64,000 nt of DNA from positions 41,348 through 105,347 of the forward strand of contig CAVTPZ010000006.1 in NCBI GenBank assembly GCA_963736685.1. The letters run 5' to 3'. The notes below the pieces were generated by a model that was given only the letters and a program-made list of their open reading frames with translations, did not search any database and was not told the origin of the DNA. Numbering within the stretch: position 1 is the stretch's first letter; every line of letters starts with the position of its first letter. A program made the translations under genes and the position numbers. Origin of the DNA: DASUPK01 sp963736685 (GTDB lineage: Bacteria; Actinomycetota; Thermoleophilia; Solirubrobacterales; 70-9). Below are positions 56,517 to 63,936 of this stretch, in pieces.

Positions 56517-57666
56517 TGATCCCCCTCTCCTCGCCACCGGGGGCCGAGCCGAGGTCAGTGGCTCGGATCGCGGCCGCCTCCTCGGTGATGTCGATCGCCA
56601 CCGGACACCAGGTGATGCAGCGCCCGCAGCCGACGCAGCCGGAGGTCCCGAACTGGTCGATCCAGGTCGCGAGCTTGTGGGTCATCCACTGCCGGTAGCG
56701 CGACGGCGGGCTGTTGCGCACGCTGCCGCCGTTGATATAGGAGTGATCGAGGTTGAAGCAGGAATCCCACTGGCGAGTTCGCTCGGCCTCCTCTCCGGCG
56801 AGGTCGCTCGTGTCCTCGACCGTGTGGCAGAAGCAGGTCGGGCAGACCAGGGTGCAGTTCCCGCAGGTGAGGCAGCGCTCGGAGACCTCGTCCCAGCGGG
56901 GGTGCTCCATGTTGCGGTAGAGCAGCTCCTTGATGCCGTCGGTGTCGAGCTCCCGCCCCATCTGCGAGGCGCACTCCTCGGAGACCGCGGCCGCGGCGTC
57001 CGCGTCCACAGGCGAGGCCTCGTCGGCACCGATCTCGGCCAGGACCTCCGCCCCGCGCTCGGATCCGGCCTCCACCAGGAAGCGGTGCTCTCCCTCGAGC
57101 AGCTCCGTCAGAGCCAGGTCGTAACCGGACTCCGCGCGCGGCCCGGTCCCCATGGAGACGCAGAAGCAGGTGTTCCCCGCCTTCGAGCAGTTGATCGCGA
57201 CGATGAAGGCGTCGCGCCGGCGAGCCTCGTAGTCGGCGTCCGTATACGAGTCGCCCATGAAAACCTTGTCCTGGATGCCGATCGCCGCCAGGTCGCAGGA
57301 ACGAACACCCAGGAACGCATAGCGGGGCCGCTCGTCGGTCTGCTCGTCATAGGTGATCTCACCGCCGGCGGCGCGGTGGGCCTTCCAGAGGGTCAGGTTC
57401 GGCGGAAAGAGATGATGCTTCCAGGAGTTCGGGCCGTTGTTGAAGCCGAAGAGTGCGCCGTCGCCACGTTCGCTGAGGCGATAGGTGCCCCCCTCCTGCT
57501 CATCGGTGATCCCGGCGGGGAGCTGCGCGGCCGAAGAGACCTCCTCGTAGAGGATCGCGCCGTCCCGAACCGTCGGGCCGATCACCGTGTAGCCGCGCGC
57601 CGCCAAGGCCGCGATCAGGTCATTGATCGCGGCGCTTCGCAACACGGACGCTGCGGAGGAACTCAC
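56503..57666 (-). CDS. Hydrogenase Fe-S beta subunit (HyhB-like)
   Basis: The [4Fe-4S] subunit joining the diaphorase and hydrogenase halves, 387 residues. CLTCGNCTLVCPTCFCHTVE and CVGCGRCITWCPVAIDITEE hold two cluster motifs near the C-terminus. Upstream Cys (GVRSCDLAAI, INCSKAGNTCFCVSMGTGP) match the group 3b beta chain (sulfhydrogenase beta type). It is the first gene of the operon. TAGTCT lies 9 nt before the GTG start, a probable leaderless promoter. Homologues occur in anaerobic sulfite reductase A-type proteins, but the context settles the assignment. Confidence 0.92.
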   Translation of the reverse strand: MSSSAASVLRSAAINDLIAALAARGYTVIGPTVRDGAILYEEVSSAAQLPAGITDEQEGGTYRLSERGDGALFGFNNGPNSWKHHLFPPNLTLWKAHRAAGGEITYDEQTDERPRYAFLGVRSCDLAAIGIQDKVFMGDSYTDADYEARRRDAFIVAINCSKAGNTCFCVSMGTGPRAESGYDLALTELLEGEHRFLVEAGSERGAEVLAEIGADEASPVDADAAAAVSEECASQMGRELDTDGIKELLYRNMEHPRWDEVSERCLTCGNCTLVCPTCFCHTVEDTSDLAGEEAERTRQWDSCFNLDHSYINGGSVRNSPPSRYRQWMTHKLATWIDQFGTSGCVGCGRCITWCPVAIDITEEAAAIRATDLGSAPGGEERGISADH

Positions 57667-57675
57667 TCACGGCCA

Positions 57676-57681
57676 AGACTA
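57676..57681 (-). promoter_or_regulatory. Predicted -10 hexamer of the hydrogenase operon
   Basis: TAGTCT on the minus strand, 9 nt before the GTG start of the beta subunit and with no ribosome site between. It is the likely promoter of the seven-gene hydrogenase operon that ends at 52180. Confidence 0.5.
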
Positions 57682-57756
57682 TGCCTCGCCGCGCCCCGCG
57701 TCTAACCGTGGGGACTACGCAGATCGGCGTCGAGTTCCGGGCCGCCGGTTCGTCGT

Positions 57757-58068
57757 CTAGACGTGGGACAACTTCGAGCTCAAGACAGCGTCAAGGAGGC
57801 CCGGGAACCGGGCATCGAGATCCTCACGGCGAAGCTCGGTCATCTTCGTCGTTCCCTTGCGCTCCTGGCGGATCACTCCGGACTCCCGGAGGACTCGGTA
57901 GTGGTGAGTCATCGTCGACTTCGCCACTCCGAGCGAGATCGATCCGCAGGGGCACGGCGCCTCCGAGTCGGCGAGCGTGCGAACGATCTCCAGTCGCTGC
58001 GGGTCGCTGAGCGCGTGCAGCACGGCCGGCAACTCGATCTCGGTTCTGTCTGGGTGGAGAAGCTCCAT
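57757..58068 (-). CDS. ArsR-family winged-helix repressor
   Basis: A 103-residue ArsR/SmtB regulator. LPAVLHALSDPQRLEIVRTL is the N-terminal helix pair and SLGVAKSTMTHHYRVLRESG the recognition helix with IRQERKGTTKMTELRREDLD as wing. The CPCG after the first helices is not the CxC metal motif in its usual place, so metal sensing is uncertain; small-molecule or drug sensing is possible. ATG 58068 is preferred to 58098, since TAGACT lies 7 nt before it and 58098 falls inside an operator. It is divergent from a micro-ORF and an MFS exporter. Confidence 0.87.
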   Translation of the reverse strand: MELLHPDRTEIELPAVLHALSDPQRLEIVRTLADSEAPCPCGSISLGVAKSTMTHHYRVLRESGVIRQERKGTTKMTELRREDLDARFPGLLDAVLSSKLSHV

Positions 58069-58085
58069 ACCGGTGAGTCTAGCTT

Positions 58086-58128
58086 GTACGACGTTCATCG
58101 AACTTCTTTGGTACGATGTTCATCGTAC
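58086..58128. promoter_or_regulatory. Paired 18-bp operators for the ArsR-type repressor
   Basis: GTACGATGTTCATCGTAC (58111-58128) is a perfect palindrome with 8-bp arms and a TT spacer. GTACGACGTTCATCGAAC (58086-58103) is an imperfect copy. Their centres are 25 bp apart, and they cover the region between arsR and the exporter, so binding could silence both directions. Confidence 0.7.
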
Positions 58129-58155
58129 TATCGAACCGGCGCGGAGGCAAGTCAT

Positions 58156-58293
58156 ATGTCCGATACGCAGAACATCGAAACCACATCCGCCGCCCCCGAG
58201 CACACACACGAGGGCGACGTTCATCCCACCAGCCCCTCTCGCCGCGCTGCGGCGGTCGAGGCGGCGTACATTCTGGAGGCAGTCCGCAAGTGA
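58156..58293 (+). CDS. 45-residue leader protein of the MFS gene
   Basis: A short frame MSDTQNIETTSAAPEHTHEG... with a ribosome site GCGGAGG 6-8 nt upstream of ATG. It ends in a GTGA overlap with the exporter start, so it couples translation of the exporter. Ends with AAAVEAAYILEAVRK, a helix. It might be a coding leader peptide or a small regulator. Confidence 0.62.
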   Translation: MSDTQNIETTSAAPEHTHEGDVHPTSPSRRAAAVEAAYILEAVRK

Positions 58294-59765
58294 ACCCGGT
58301 AACGGCAGCGAGGGGGATCGTGAAGCGCAACTCGAACGCCCTGCTGCTGGTCGTCTGTCTCGGCCAGTTCATGGTGATCCTCGACGTCTCGATCGTGAAC
58401 GTCGCGCTGCCGTCGATCAAGGACGCGCTCGGCTTCTCGACCACCGGCCTGCAATGGGTCCTGAACGCATACACGCTCACCTTCGCCGGCTTCCTGCTGC
58501 TCGGCGGGCGCGCGGCCGACCTCTTCGGCCGGCGCCGCATGTTCTACGCCGGCACCCTCCTCTTCTCAGGAGCCTCGCTGATCTGTGCGATCGCCCCCAC
58601 CGCCGGGACGCTGGTCGCCGCCCGCGCTCTGCAGGGCATCGGCGGGGCGATCCTCTCCCCCGCGACCCTGGCGATCATCACGACCTCATTCGACGAGGGC
58701 CCGCCGCGAAACCGGGCCCTCGGCGCCTGGGGCGCCGTCGGCGCAATCGGCGCGACCGCCGGCGTGCTGTTCGGCGGGATCCTGACCGAGGCCTTCAGCT
58801 GGCCCGCGATCTTCGTCATCAACATCCCGATCGGGCTGGGCCTCGTCCTGTTCAGCACCAACCTGATCCCGGAGGGCCGCAGCGAGTCCGAGAACCGGCA
58901 CTTCGACCTCCCCGGTGCCGTCCTGGTCACCCTCGGAATGACCGCGCTCACCTACGGGATCGTCACCACCGACCGGCTCGGCTGGGGCTCGCTGGGCGTG
59001 CTCGGCCCGGTCGCCGCCGGAGTGGCCCTCCTGGTGGCGTTCGGCCTCTATGAGAACAGCCTCGCCAGGCACCCGGATCGCACCGCACTGATGCCGTTGA
59101 GCGTCTTTCGGCTTCGCAACCTGCGCGCGGCGAATCTCGTGATCTTCCTGCTCTACGCCGCGATCTTCGGCTTCTGGTTCTTCCAGTCCCTCTACATGCA
59201 GGGCACCCTCCACTACAGCGCGCTCAAGACCGGCCTGGCCTTCGTGCCGATGACCATCGCGGTCGGCACCGGCGCGACCCTCGCGCCGCGGCTGGCCAAG
59301 GTGATCGGTGCGCGCTGGGTGCTCGCCCTCGGGATGCTCTCGGCGACGGTGGGCGAGTTCCTCCTGACCAGCGTCCATCCCGGCGGGAGCTATCTGGCGA
59401 ACGTCTTCCCCGGCGGCATGTTCGGTGCCCTCGGCCTCGGGCTCGCGCTCGTGCCGGCCACGATCGTGGCGGTGCAGGGAGTCCCCCGCGCGCTCAGCGG
59501 CCTGGCCTCCGGCGTGCTCAACACCTCGCGCTTCGTGGGGGCAGCGCTCGGCCTGGCCGTGCTCAGCACGCTGGCCGCCAACCACACCTCATCGGAGGTC
59601 GACTCCGGTACCTCGGCCGCCAAGGCCCTCACCGACGGCTTCGCCCTCCAGTTCGGCGTCGGCGCGATCTTCTGCCTGGTCGGCGTGGTCGCCGCAGTCG
59701 TCCTGCTGCGCCCGCAGCGCGAGCGGGAGCCCGCAGCTGCGATGGCCGAAGCCGAACGCGCCTAG
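58290..59765 (+). CDS. MFS drug exporter, DHA2 (EmrB/QacA) family
   Basis: A 491-residue proton-coupled exporter with 14 predicted helices. LLLVVCLGQFMVILDVSIVN is the first helix with the DHA2 motif D1 (LDxTIVNVALP, here DVSIVNVALPSI). WVLNAYTLTFAGFLLLGGRA carries the next, GRAADLFGRRRMFYAG motif A, and GAIGATAGVLFGGILTEAFS the antiporter motif C. The GTG start overlaps the 45-residue frame. It is controlled by the divergent ArsR-type repressor via two operators. The substrate is unknown. Confidence 0.91.
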   Translation: MNPVTAARGIVKRNSNALLLVVCLGQFMVILDVSIVNVALPSIKDALGFSTTGLQWVLNAYTLTFAGFLLLGGRAADLFGRRRMFYAGTLLFSGASLICAIAPTAGTLVAARALQGIGGAILSPATLAIITTSFDEGPPRNRALGAWGAVGAIGATAGVLFGGILTEAFSWPAIFVINIPIGLGLVLFSTNLIPEGRSESENRHFDLPGAVLVTLGMTALTYGIVTTDRLGWGSLGVLGPVAAGVALLVAFGLYENSLARHPDRTALMPLSVFRLRNLRAANLVIFLLYAAIFGFWFFQSLYMQGTLHYSALKTGLAFVPMTIAVGTGATLAPRLAKVIGARWVLALGMLSATVGEFLLTSVHPGGSYLANVFPGGMFGALGLGLALVPATIVAVQGVPRALSGLASGVLNTSRFVGAALGLAVLSTLAANHTSSEVDSGTSAAKALTDGFALQFGVGAIFCLVGVVAAVVLLRPQREREPAAAMAEAERA

Positions 59766-59826
59766 CTCGGGCGCGCCCTCGGACTCGAGGGCTTTGTACT
59801 GTTCCCGCCCGCCCCTGGGCGTCCCC

Positions 59827-61032
59827 ATGCGCTTCTACGAGTTCGAAAGCCGTCGCATTGTCGAGCGGGCCGGAATCCCGGTCACCGAGTACGGCTTCTG
59901 CAAGACCGCCGACGAAGCCAGGAAGGCTGCGGAGCGGATCGGCGGCCCCACGGTGATCAAGTCCCAGGTGCTCACCGGCGGCCGGATGAAGGCCGGTGGC
60001 GTCAAGTTCGCCGACACCCCCGAGGAGGCGGCCTCACACGCCGCAGAGATCCTCGAGCTGGAGATCAACGGCCACATGCCCGTCGGTGTCCTGGTCGACC
60101 CGAAGGCCGAGGTCGAGCAGGAGTACTACGCCGCTGTGCTCTGGGACGGCCGCGCCAAGGCGCCGATGATGCTGTTCAGCGACATGGGCGGGATCGACAT
60201 CGAGGAGGTCGCGGAGAACCACCCCGATCACGTCGGCCGAGGGCACTTGTCCAACCTGAACCCCGTTATGGAGTTTCGTGCGAAGGAGGTCGTCGCGGCG
60301 GTGGGCCTGACCGGCCGCGAGCTCACCCGGGCCACTCCGATCCTCGCCCGCCTCGCGCAGCTGCAGCGGGACTACGACATGACCCTCGCCGAGATCAACC
60401 CGGTCGCCCGCCTCTCCGACGGCTCCTTTGTGGCCCTCGACGCCCACATGGAGATGGAGGACGAGGCGGTCGGGCGCCACCAGAGGATGCTCAGGGAGAT
60501 CGGCGTCGAGCTCGAGGAGCCGCGCGAGCTGTACGAGCCCTCCGAGTTCGAGCGCAACGTCAAGGCGATCGACGAGGCCGACCACCGCGGCGTCATCCAG
60601 GGCAAGGACCACGGCTTCACCGGCAACCTCGGCCTGGTGATCGGTGCCGGGGGCGGCTCGCTGACTCTGACGGACGCCGTCCGCAGCCAGGGCGGCAAGC
60701 CCGCCAACTACGCCGAGATCGGCGGCAACCCCTCGGTCGCCAAGTCCTGCGGCCTCGCCAAGGAGGTCCTCCGGAAGGACGGGGTCGAGAAGATCGCCGT
60801 GATGATGTCGATCGTCTCCAACACCCGGGTCGACATCGTCGCCAGAGGCGTGATCAAGGCGTGCCTCGAGCTGGGCAAGGACCCGACCGAGACGATCGCG
60901 GTGTTCCGCATCCCCGGTGCCTGGGAGGAGGAGGGCGCGAAGATCCTCGGGAAGTACGGGATCGAGTTCCGCGACCGCTCCACCTCGATGTGGGAGGCGG
61001 CGGGCGAGGCCGTCGAGAGGATCCAGGGATGA
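59827..61032 (+). CDS. Succinyl-CoA ligase-like beta subunit (ATP-grasp)
   Basis: Beta chain of an ADP-forming acyl-CoA ligase, 401 residues. The ATP-grasp part has RIGGPTVIKSQVLTGGRMKA and GGVKFADTPEEAASHAAEIL, LAEINPVARLSDGSFVALDA binds metal, and GLVIGAGGGSLTLTDAVRSQ and PANYAEIGGNPSVAKSCGLA are the CoA-ligase half. The usual SucC ending FGGITRCDxVA is replaced by MMSIVSNTRVDIVARG, so it is a divergent type; substrates besides succinate (for example malate or other dicarboxylates) are possible. Overlaps the alpha gene by ATGA. Starts at ATG 59827; no clear ribosome site. Confidence 0.86.
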   Translation: MRFYEFESRRIVERAGIPVTEYGFCKTADEARKAAERIGGPTVIKSQVLTGGRMKAGGVKFADTPEEAASHAAEILELEINGHMPVGVLVDPKAEVEQEYYAAVLWDGRAKAPMMLFSDMGGIDIEEVAENHPDHVGRGHLSNLNPVMEFRAKEVVAAVGLTGRELTRATPILARLAQLQRDYDMTLAEINPVARLSDGSFVALDAHMEMEDEAVGRHQRMLREIGVELEEPRELYEPSEFERNVKAIDEADHRGVIQGKDHGFTGNLGLVIGAGGGSLTLTDAVRSQGGKPANYAEIGGNPSVAKSCGLAKEVLRKDGVEKIAVMMSIVSNTRVDIVARGVIKACLELGKDPTETIAVFRIPGAWEEEGAKILGKYGIEFRDRSTSMWEAAGEAVERIQG

Positions 61033-61946
61033 GCATCCTGCTCAACGAGGACTTCACCTTCATCGTCCAGGGCATCACCGGCCGCGAGGCGGTCAACCTG
61101 ACCAAGGAGTGCCTGGACTACGGCTCCAAGATCGTCGGTGGCGTCACCCCGGGCCGCAAGGGCCGCGACGTCCACGGCGTTCCCGTCTTCGACACGGTCC
61201 AGCAGGCGGTCGAGCACCACGGTTCGCAGATCGACGGGTCCGTCGTCACCGTCCCCCCCGCCTTCACCAAGGACGCCGTCTTCGAGGCGATCGAGAACGG
61301 CATCCGGCTGATCGTCATCGTCACCGAGCGCATCCCCCGCCGCGACGTCGCCCAGATGGTCGAGCTCGCAAACCTGCGCGGGGCGCGCATCATCGGCCCC
61401 AACTGCCTCGGGATCATCGCTCCGGGCGTGGGCAAGATGGGTGGCATCGGAGGTCCCGCCAAGGATGCCGCCAAGGCCTACGAGCCCGGCTCGATCGGCG
61501 TCATGTCGCGCTCGGGCGGCATGACCACCGAGATCTCCTCCACCCTGACGGCCGCCGGCCTCGGCGTCTCCACCGCCGTCTCGATCGGCGGCGACGCGAT
61601 CATCGGCTCGACCTATGCCGAGCTGATGCCGCTCTTCGAGGCGGACGACCAGACCGAGGCGATCGTGATCTACACGGAGCCCGGCGGGCGCATGGAGGCC
61701 GAGCTGGTCGACTGGCGCGATGCCAACGACGCGAAGCTCCCCATCATCGCCTTCATGGCCGGCAAGTTCATGGACGACGAGGAGATGCAGGGCATGAGCT
61801 TCGGACACGCCGGAACGATCGTCGAGGGCGCCGAGGATTCGGCCACTCAGAAGATCGCCCGCCTCGAGGCCGCCGGGATCCCCGTGGTCGAGCGGATCGA
61901 CGAGATCCCGGACGCCGTCAAGCAGAAGCTGGGAGCGAAGGTATGA
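61029..61946 (+). CDS. Succinyl-CoA ligase-like alpha subunit
   Basis: Alpha chain, 305 residues. FIVQGITGREAVNLTKECLD is the CoA-binding GxTGxxG motif, GGVTPGRKGRDVHGVPVFDT the next, IIGPNCLGIIAPGVGKMGGI and GVMSRSGGMTTEISSTLTAA the classical SucD signatures, and MSFGHAGTIVEGAEDSATQK holds the phosphorylated His260. The starts and ends overlap both neighbours by ATGA, so beta, alpha and ferredoxin are made together. With the ferredoxin next door it may feed a 2-oxoacid oxidoreductase. Confidence 0.9.
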   Translation: MSILLNEDFTFIVQGITGREAVNLTKECLDYGSKIVGGVTPGRKGRDVHGVPVFDTVQQAVEHHGSQIDGSVVTVPPAFTKDAVFEAIENGIRLIVIVTERIPRRDVAQMVELANLRGARIIGPNCLGIIAPGVGKMGGIGGPAKDAAKAYEPGSIGVMSRSGGMTTEISSTLTAAGLGVSTAVSIGGDAIIGSTYAELMPLFEADDQTEAIVIYTEPGGRMEAELVDWRDANDAKLPIIAFMAGKFMDDEEMQGMSFGHAGTIVEGAEDSATQKIARLEAAGIPVVERIDEIPDAVKQKLGAKV

Positions 61947-62200
61947 GCCCCGAGCAGCTCGAGGGGACCTTCATCGACGTCGAGGTGGATGACTCCATCG
62001 CCAACGATCCGGAGATGGCGGCGAAGCTCGAGGAGGTCTGCCCGGTGGACATCTTCGACGTGTCGGAGAGCGACGGCAGCGTCGTGGTCGTCCGGCAGAA
62101 CCTCGACGAGTGCGTCCTCTGCAGCCTCTGCGTCGAGGCCGCGCCTCCGGGCGGCGTCGTCGTCAAGAAGCTCTACGACGGCACCGAACTGCGCCGCTAG
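61943..62200 (+). CDS. Single-cluster ferredoxin-like protein
   Basis: An 85-residue ferredoxin. Cys33 (CPVDIF) and Cys57, Cys60, Cys63 (CVLCSLC) correspond to the fourth to seventh cysteines of an 8-Cys bacterial ferredoxin, the set that holds one complete [4Fe-4S] cluster. The eighth cysteine position is Ala67, and the first three are missing, so the second cluster is lost. ATG overlaps the alpha-subunit stop (ATGA), which is unusual for a CoA ligase. Likely electron carrier for a linked oxidoreductase; the partner is unknown. Confidence 0.84.
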   Translation: MSPEQLEGTFIDVEVDDSIANDPEMAAKLEEVCPVDIFDVSESDGSVVVVRQNLDECVLCSLCVEAAPPGGVVVKKLYDGTELRR

Positions 62201-62202
62201 GC

Positions 62203-62763
62203 ATGACGAGCGCCGAGGAGCTCGCCCGCAGCGACAGCGAGATCGCCGCGCTCCAGAAGATCCGGGAGATCACCGGTGAGAGCGGCGGGGCGATGGAACG
62301 CCACGGGCTCCGCGTCTTCCTGATCGCCGATCGCCTGGCGACCGCGCGGGAGCTCAAGGTCGATCGCGAGATCCTGCTGATCGCCGGCCTGCTCCACGAC
62401 GTCGGCCTCTACGACGAGGCCTCCGACGGCGGCGTCTACGTCACGGAGGGAGCAGAGTTCACGGCCGACCTGCTTCGCGAGCATGGCTGGGCCGACGACC
62501 GAATCGAGCTCTGCTTCGACGCGATCGAGCGCCACCACGAGCTCCGGAGCCAGTGGGACCGCGGCTCCGAGGTCGAGCTGATCCGCCGAGCGGACCTGGT
62601 CGACCTCTCGGATGGCCTGATCCGCTTCGGCCTCAGCCGCGAGTGGATTCGCGACCTCTTCAAGTCAGTGTCGCGGGAGGGGACCTACCGGACGATCGGA
62701 TACGAGGTGGCCCGGGTGATCCGCCATCGGCCCCTGACGCTTCCGCAGATCTTCAGGCGCTAG
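62203..62763 (+). CDS. HD-domain phosphohydrolase
   Basis: A 186-residue HD protein. MERHGLRVFLIADRLATARE supplies the first His, LLIAGLLHDVGLYDEASDGG the HD pair, and ERHHELRSQWDRGSEVELIR and RRADLVDLSDGLIRFGLS the later His/Asp ligands of the metal site. Begins 3 bp after the ferredoxin stop and probably ends the operon. Similar proteins cleave nucleotides or phosphate esters; the substrate is unknown. Confidence 0.85.
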   Translation: MTSAEELARSDSEIAALQKIREITGESGGAMERHGLRVFLIADRLATARELKVDREILLIAGLLHDVGLYDEASDGGVYVTEGAEFTADLLREHGWADDRIELCFDAIERHHELRSQWDRGSEVELIRRADLVDLSDGLIRFGLSREWIRDLFKSVSREGTYRTIGYEVARVIRHRPLTLPQIFRR

Positions 62764-62777
62764 CGCCCTCGGGCGTG
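62764..62777 (+). terminator. Terminator-like hairpin after the HD gene
   Basis: GCGCCC-TC-GGGCGT begins just after the stop codon and is followed by GTTTCTCC and a T-rich stretch ending ACTTTTTGC. The loop is short (2 nt). Confidence 0.45.
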
Positions 62778-62890
62778 TTTCTCCCCTTGCACTTTTTGCT
62801 TTGACGCCCGGGTGAGGCGCTTGTGCCTCTTCTTGCACTTCTTCTCCAATGACCCAAACGGGCCCCGGCCGAATGGAGGATGATCCTGCC

Positions 62891-63091
62891 ATGAGCGCCT
62901 CGACGACCCCCACGCCGCTACGGGCGGCATTCGAGGCGCGCGATCACGAGGCACTCGTCGAGGCCTTCGCGCCAGACGTGGTCCTCCGCTCCCCGATTTT
63001 CGAGGTGCTCGGCCGGCTAGCTCACTTCTTCAGGCACGGCCAGTCCCCACCGCCCGAACTCAACGATAAAGCGCCCATTTCCAGGGATTGA
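62891..63091 (+). pseudogene. Truncated SnoaL/NTF2-like protein
   Basis: The frame begins LRAAFEARDHEALVEAFAPD followed by VVLRSPIFEV, the first helix and strand of an NTF2-like SnoaL domain, and then becomes unrelated (LGRLAHFFRHGQSPP) and stops. A full domain is about 120-130 residues, so only a quarter is left. The 420-bp stretch 62764-63183 holds no other gene. Confidence 0.5.
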
Positions 63092-63183
63092 CTTTCTTGC
63101 CGGACGCGGCGAGACTCAGCCGATGAGACCCGTGCGAGGGGACGCGGTGGAAGGGGCCAGGTGTTTTGGTCGTTGGTTGCTTG

Positions 63184-63864
63184 ATGGCTGATGGCACAGC
63201 ATCTGTGAAGCTGCCCATGGCTGAGCCCAGACCATCCATTGTCGTGATCGACGACGAGCCGGTTACGCGGACCGCGCTGCGTCGAATGCTCGAGGGCGCC
63301 GGCTTCGAGGTGAGGGCGGAAGCCGCAGACGCAGACGCAGCGATCGAGGTGTCCGTCCGCGAGCGGCCGCAGATCTGCCTGGTGGATCTATGCATGCCGG
63401 GGGGCGGGATCCGCGTCGTCCGGGAGGTCTCCAGGCGGCTTCCGCAGGTATTGATCGTGGTGCTGACCGCCTCAGCGGATCGCGACGACCTGGTCGATGC
63501 CGTCCGGGCGGGCGCGGCGGGATTTCTCGTCAAGAGCATGAACCTGGACCGGATCCCGCCCGCGCTCCGCGGCGTGCTCGCGGGCGAAGCGGCGATTCCC
63601 CGCTTCCTGGTAGCTGAGCTGGTCCGAGACCTGCAGACGCTGGGCCGGAAGCGAGTGATCGCGGGCAGGAACGGCCGCGCCGATCTGACCTGCCGCGAGT
63701 GGGAGATCCTGGGGCTGATGTGCGATGGGCTGAACGGGCCCAGCATCGCCGAGCGCCTGTACATCTCCCCGGTCACGGTGCGCCGCCACAGCGCCGAGGT
63801 CGTGCGCAAGCTCGGGGTCAGGGATCGCCAGGAGGCCGTCGCCCTGATTCAGGAGCGCCCCTAG
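63184..63864 (+). CDS. NarL/FixJ-type response regulator (LuxR HTH)
   Basis: A 226-residue response regulator. SIVVIDDEPVTRTALRRML has the acidic pocket (DDE), ICLVDLCMPGGGIRVVREVS the phospho-acceptor Asp, IVVLTASADRDDL the Thr and GFLVKSMNL the Lys. The C-terminal HTH from about 165 reads LTCREWEILGLMCDGLNGPS and SIAERLYISPVTVRRHSAEV. No histidine kinase is in the window. ATG 63184 or an internal ATG at 63217 may start it. Confidence 0.88.
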   Translation: MADGTASVKLPMAEPRPSIVVIDDEPVTRTALRRMLEGAGFEVRAEAADADAAIEVSVRERPQICLVDLCMPGGGIRVVREVSRRLPQVLIVVLTASADRDDLVDAVRAGAAGFLVKSMNLDRIPPALRGVLAGEAAIPRFLVAELVRDLQTLGRKRVIAGRNGRADLTCREWEILGLMCDGLNGPSIAERLYISPVTVRRHSAEVVRKLGVRDRQEAVALIQERP

Positions 63865-63884
63865 TGCGAAGGGTTCCTTAGTCG

Positions 63885-63936
63885 CACGCGCACCTACACG
63901 ACCCCAAAGGGTCCGACTGGCGTCGGCGTGCGTGTG
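63885..63936 (+). terminator. Predicted stem-loop after the response regulator
   Basis: CACGCGCAC (63885-63893) pairs with GTGCGTGTG (63928-63936) allowing one G-U pair, and GACCC-CAAA-GGGTC is nested inside. A T-rich run (GGTTTCTGCTTTCT) follows. The rest of 63865-64000 shows no gene. Confidence 0.42.
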
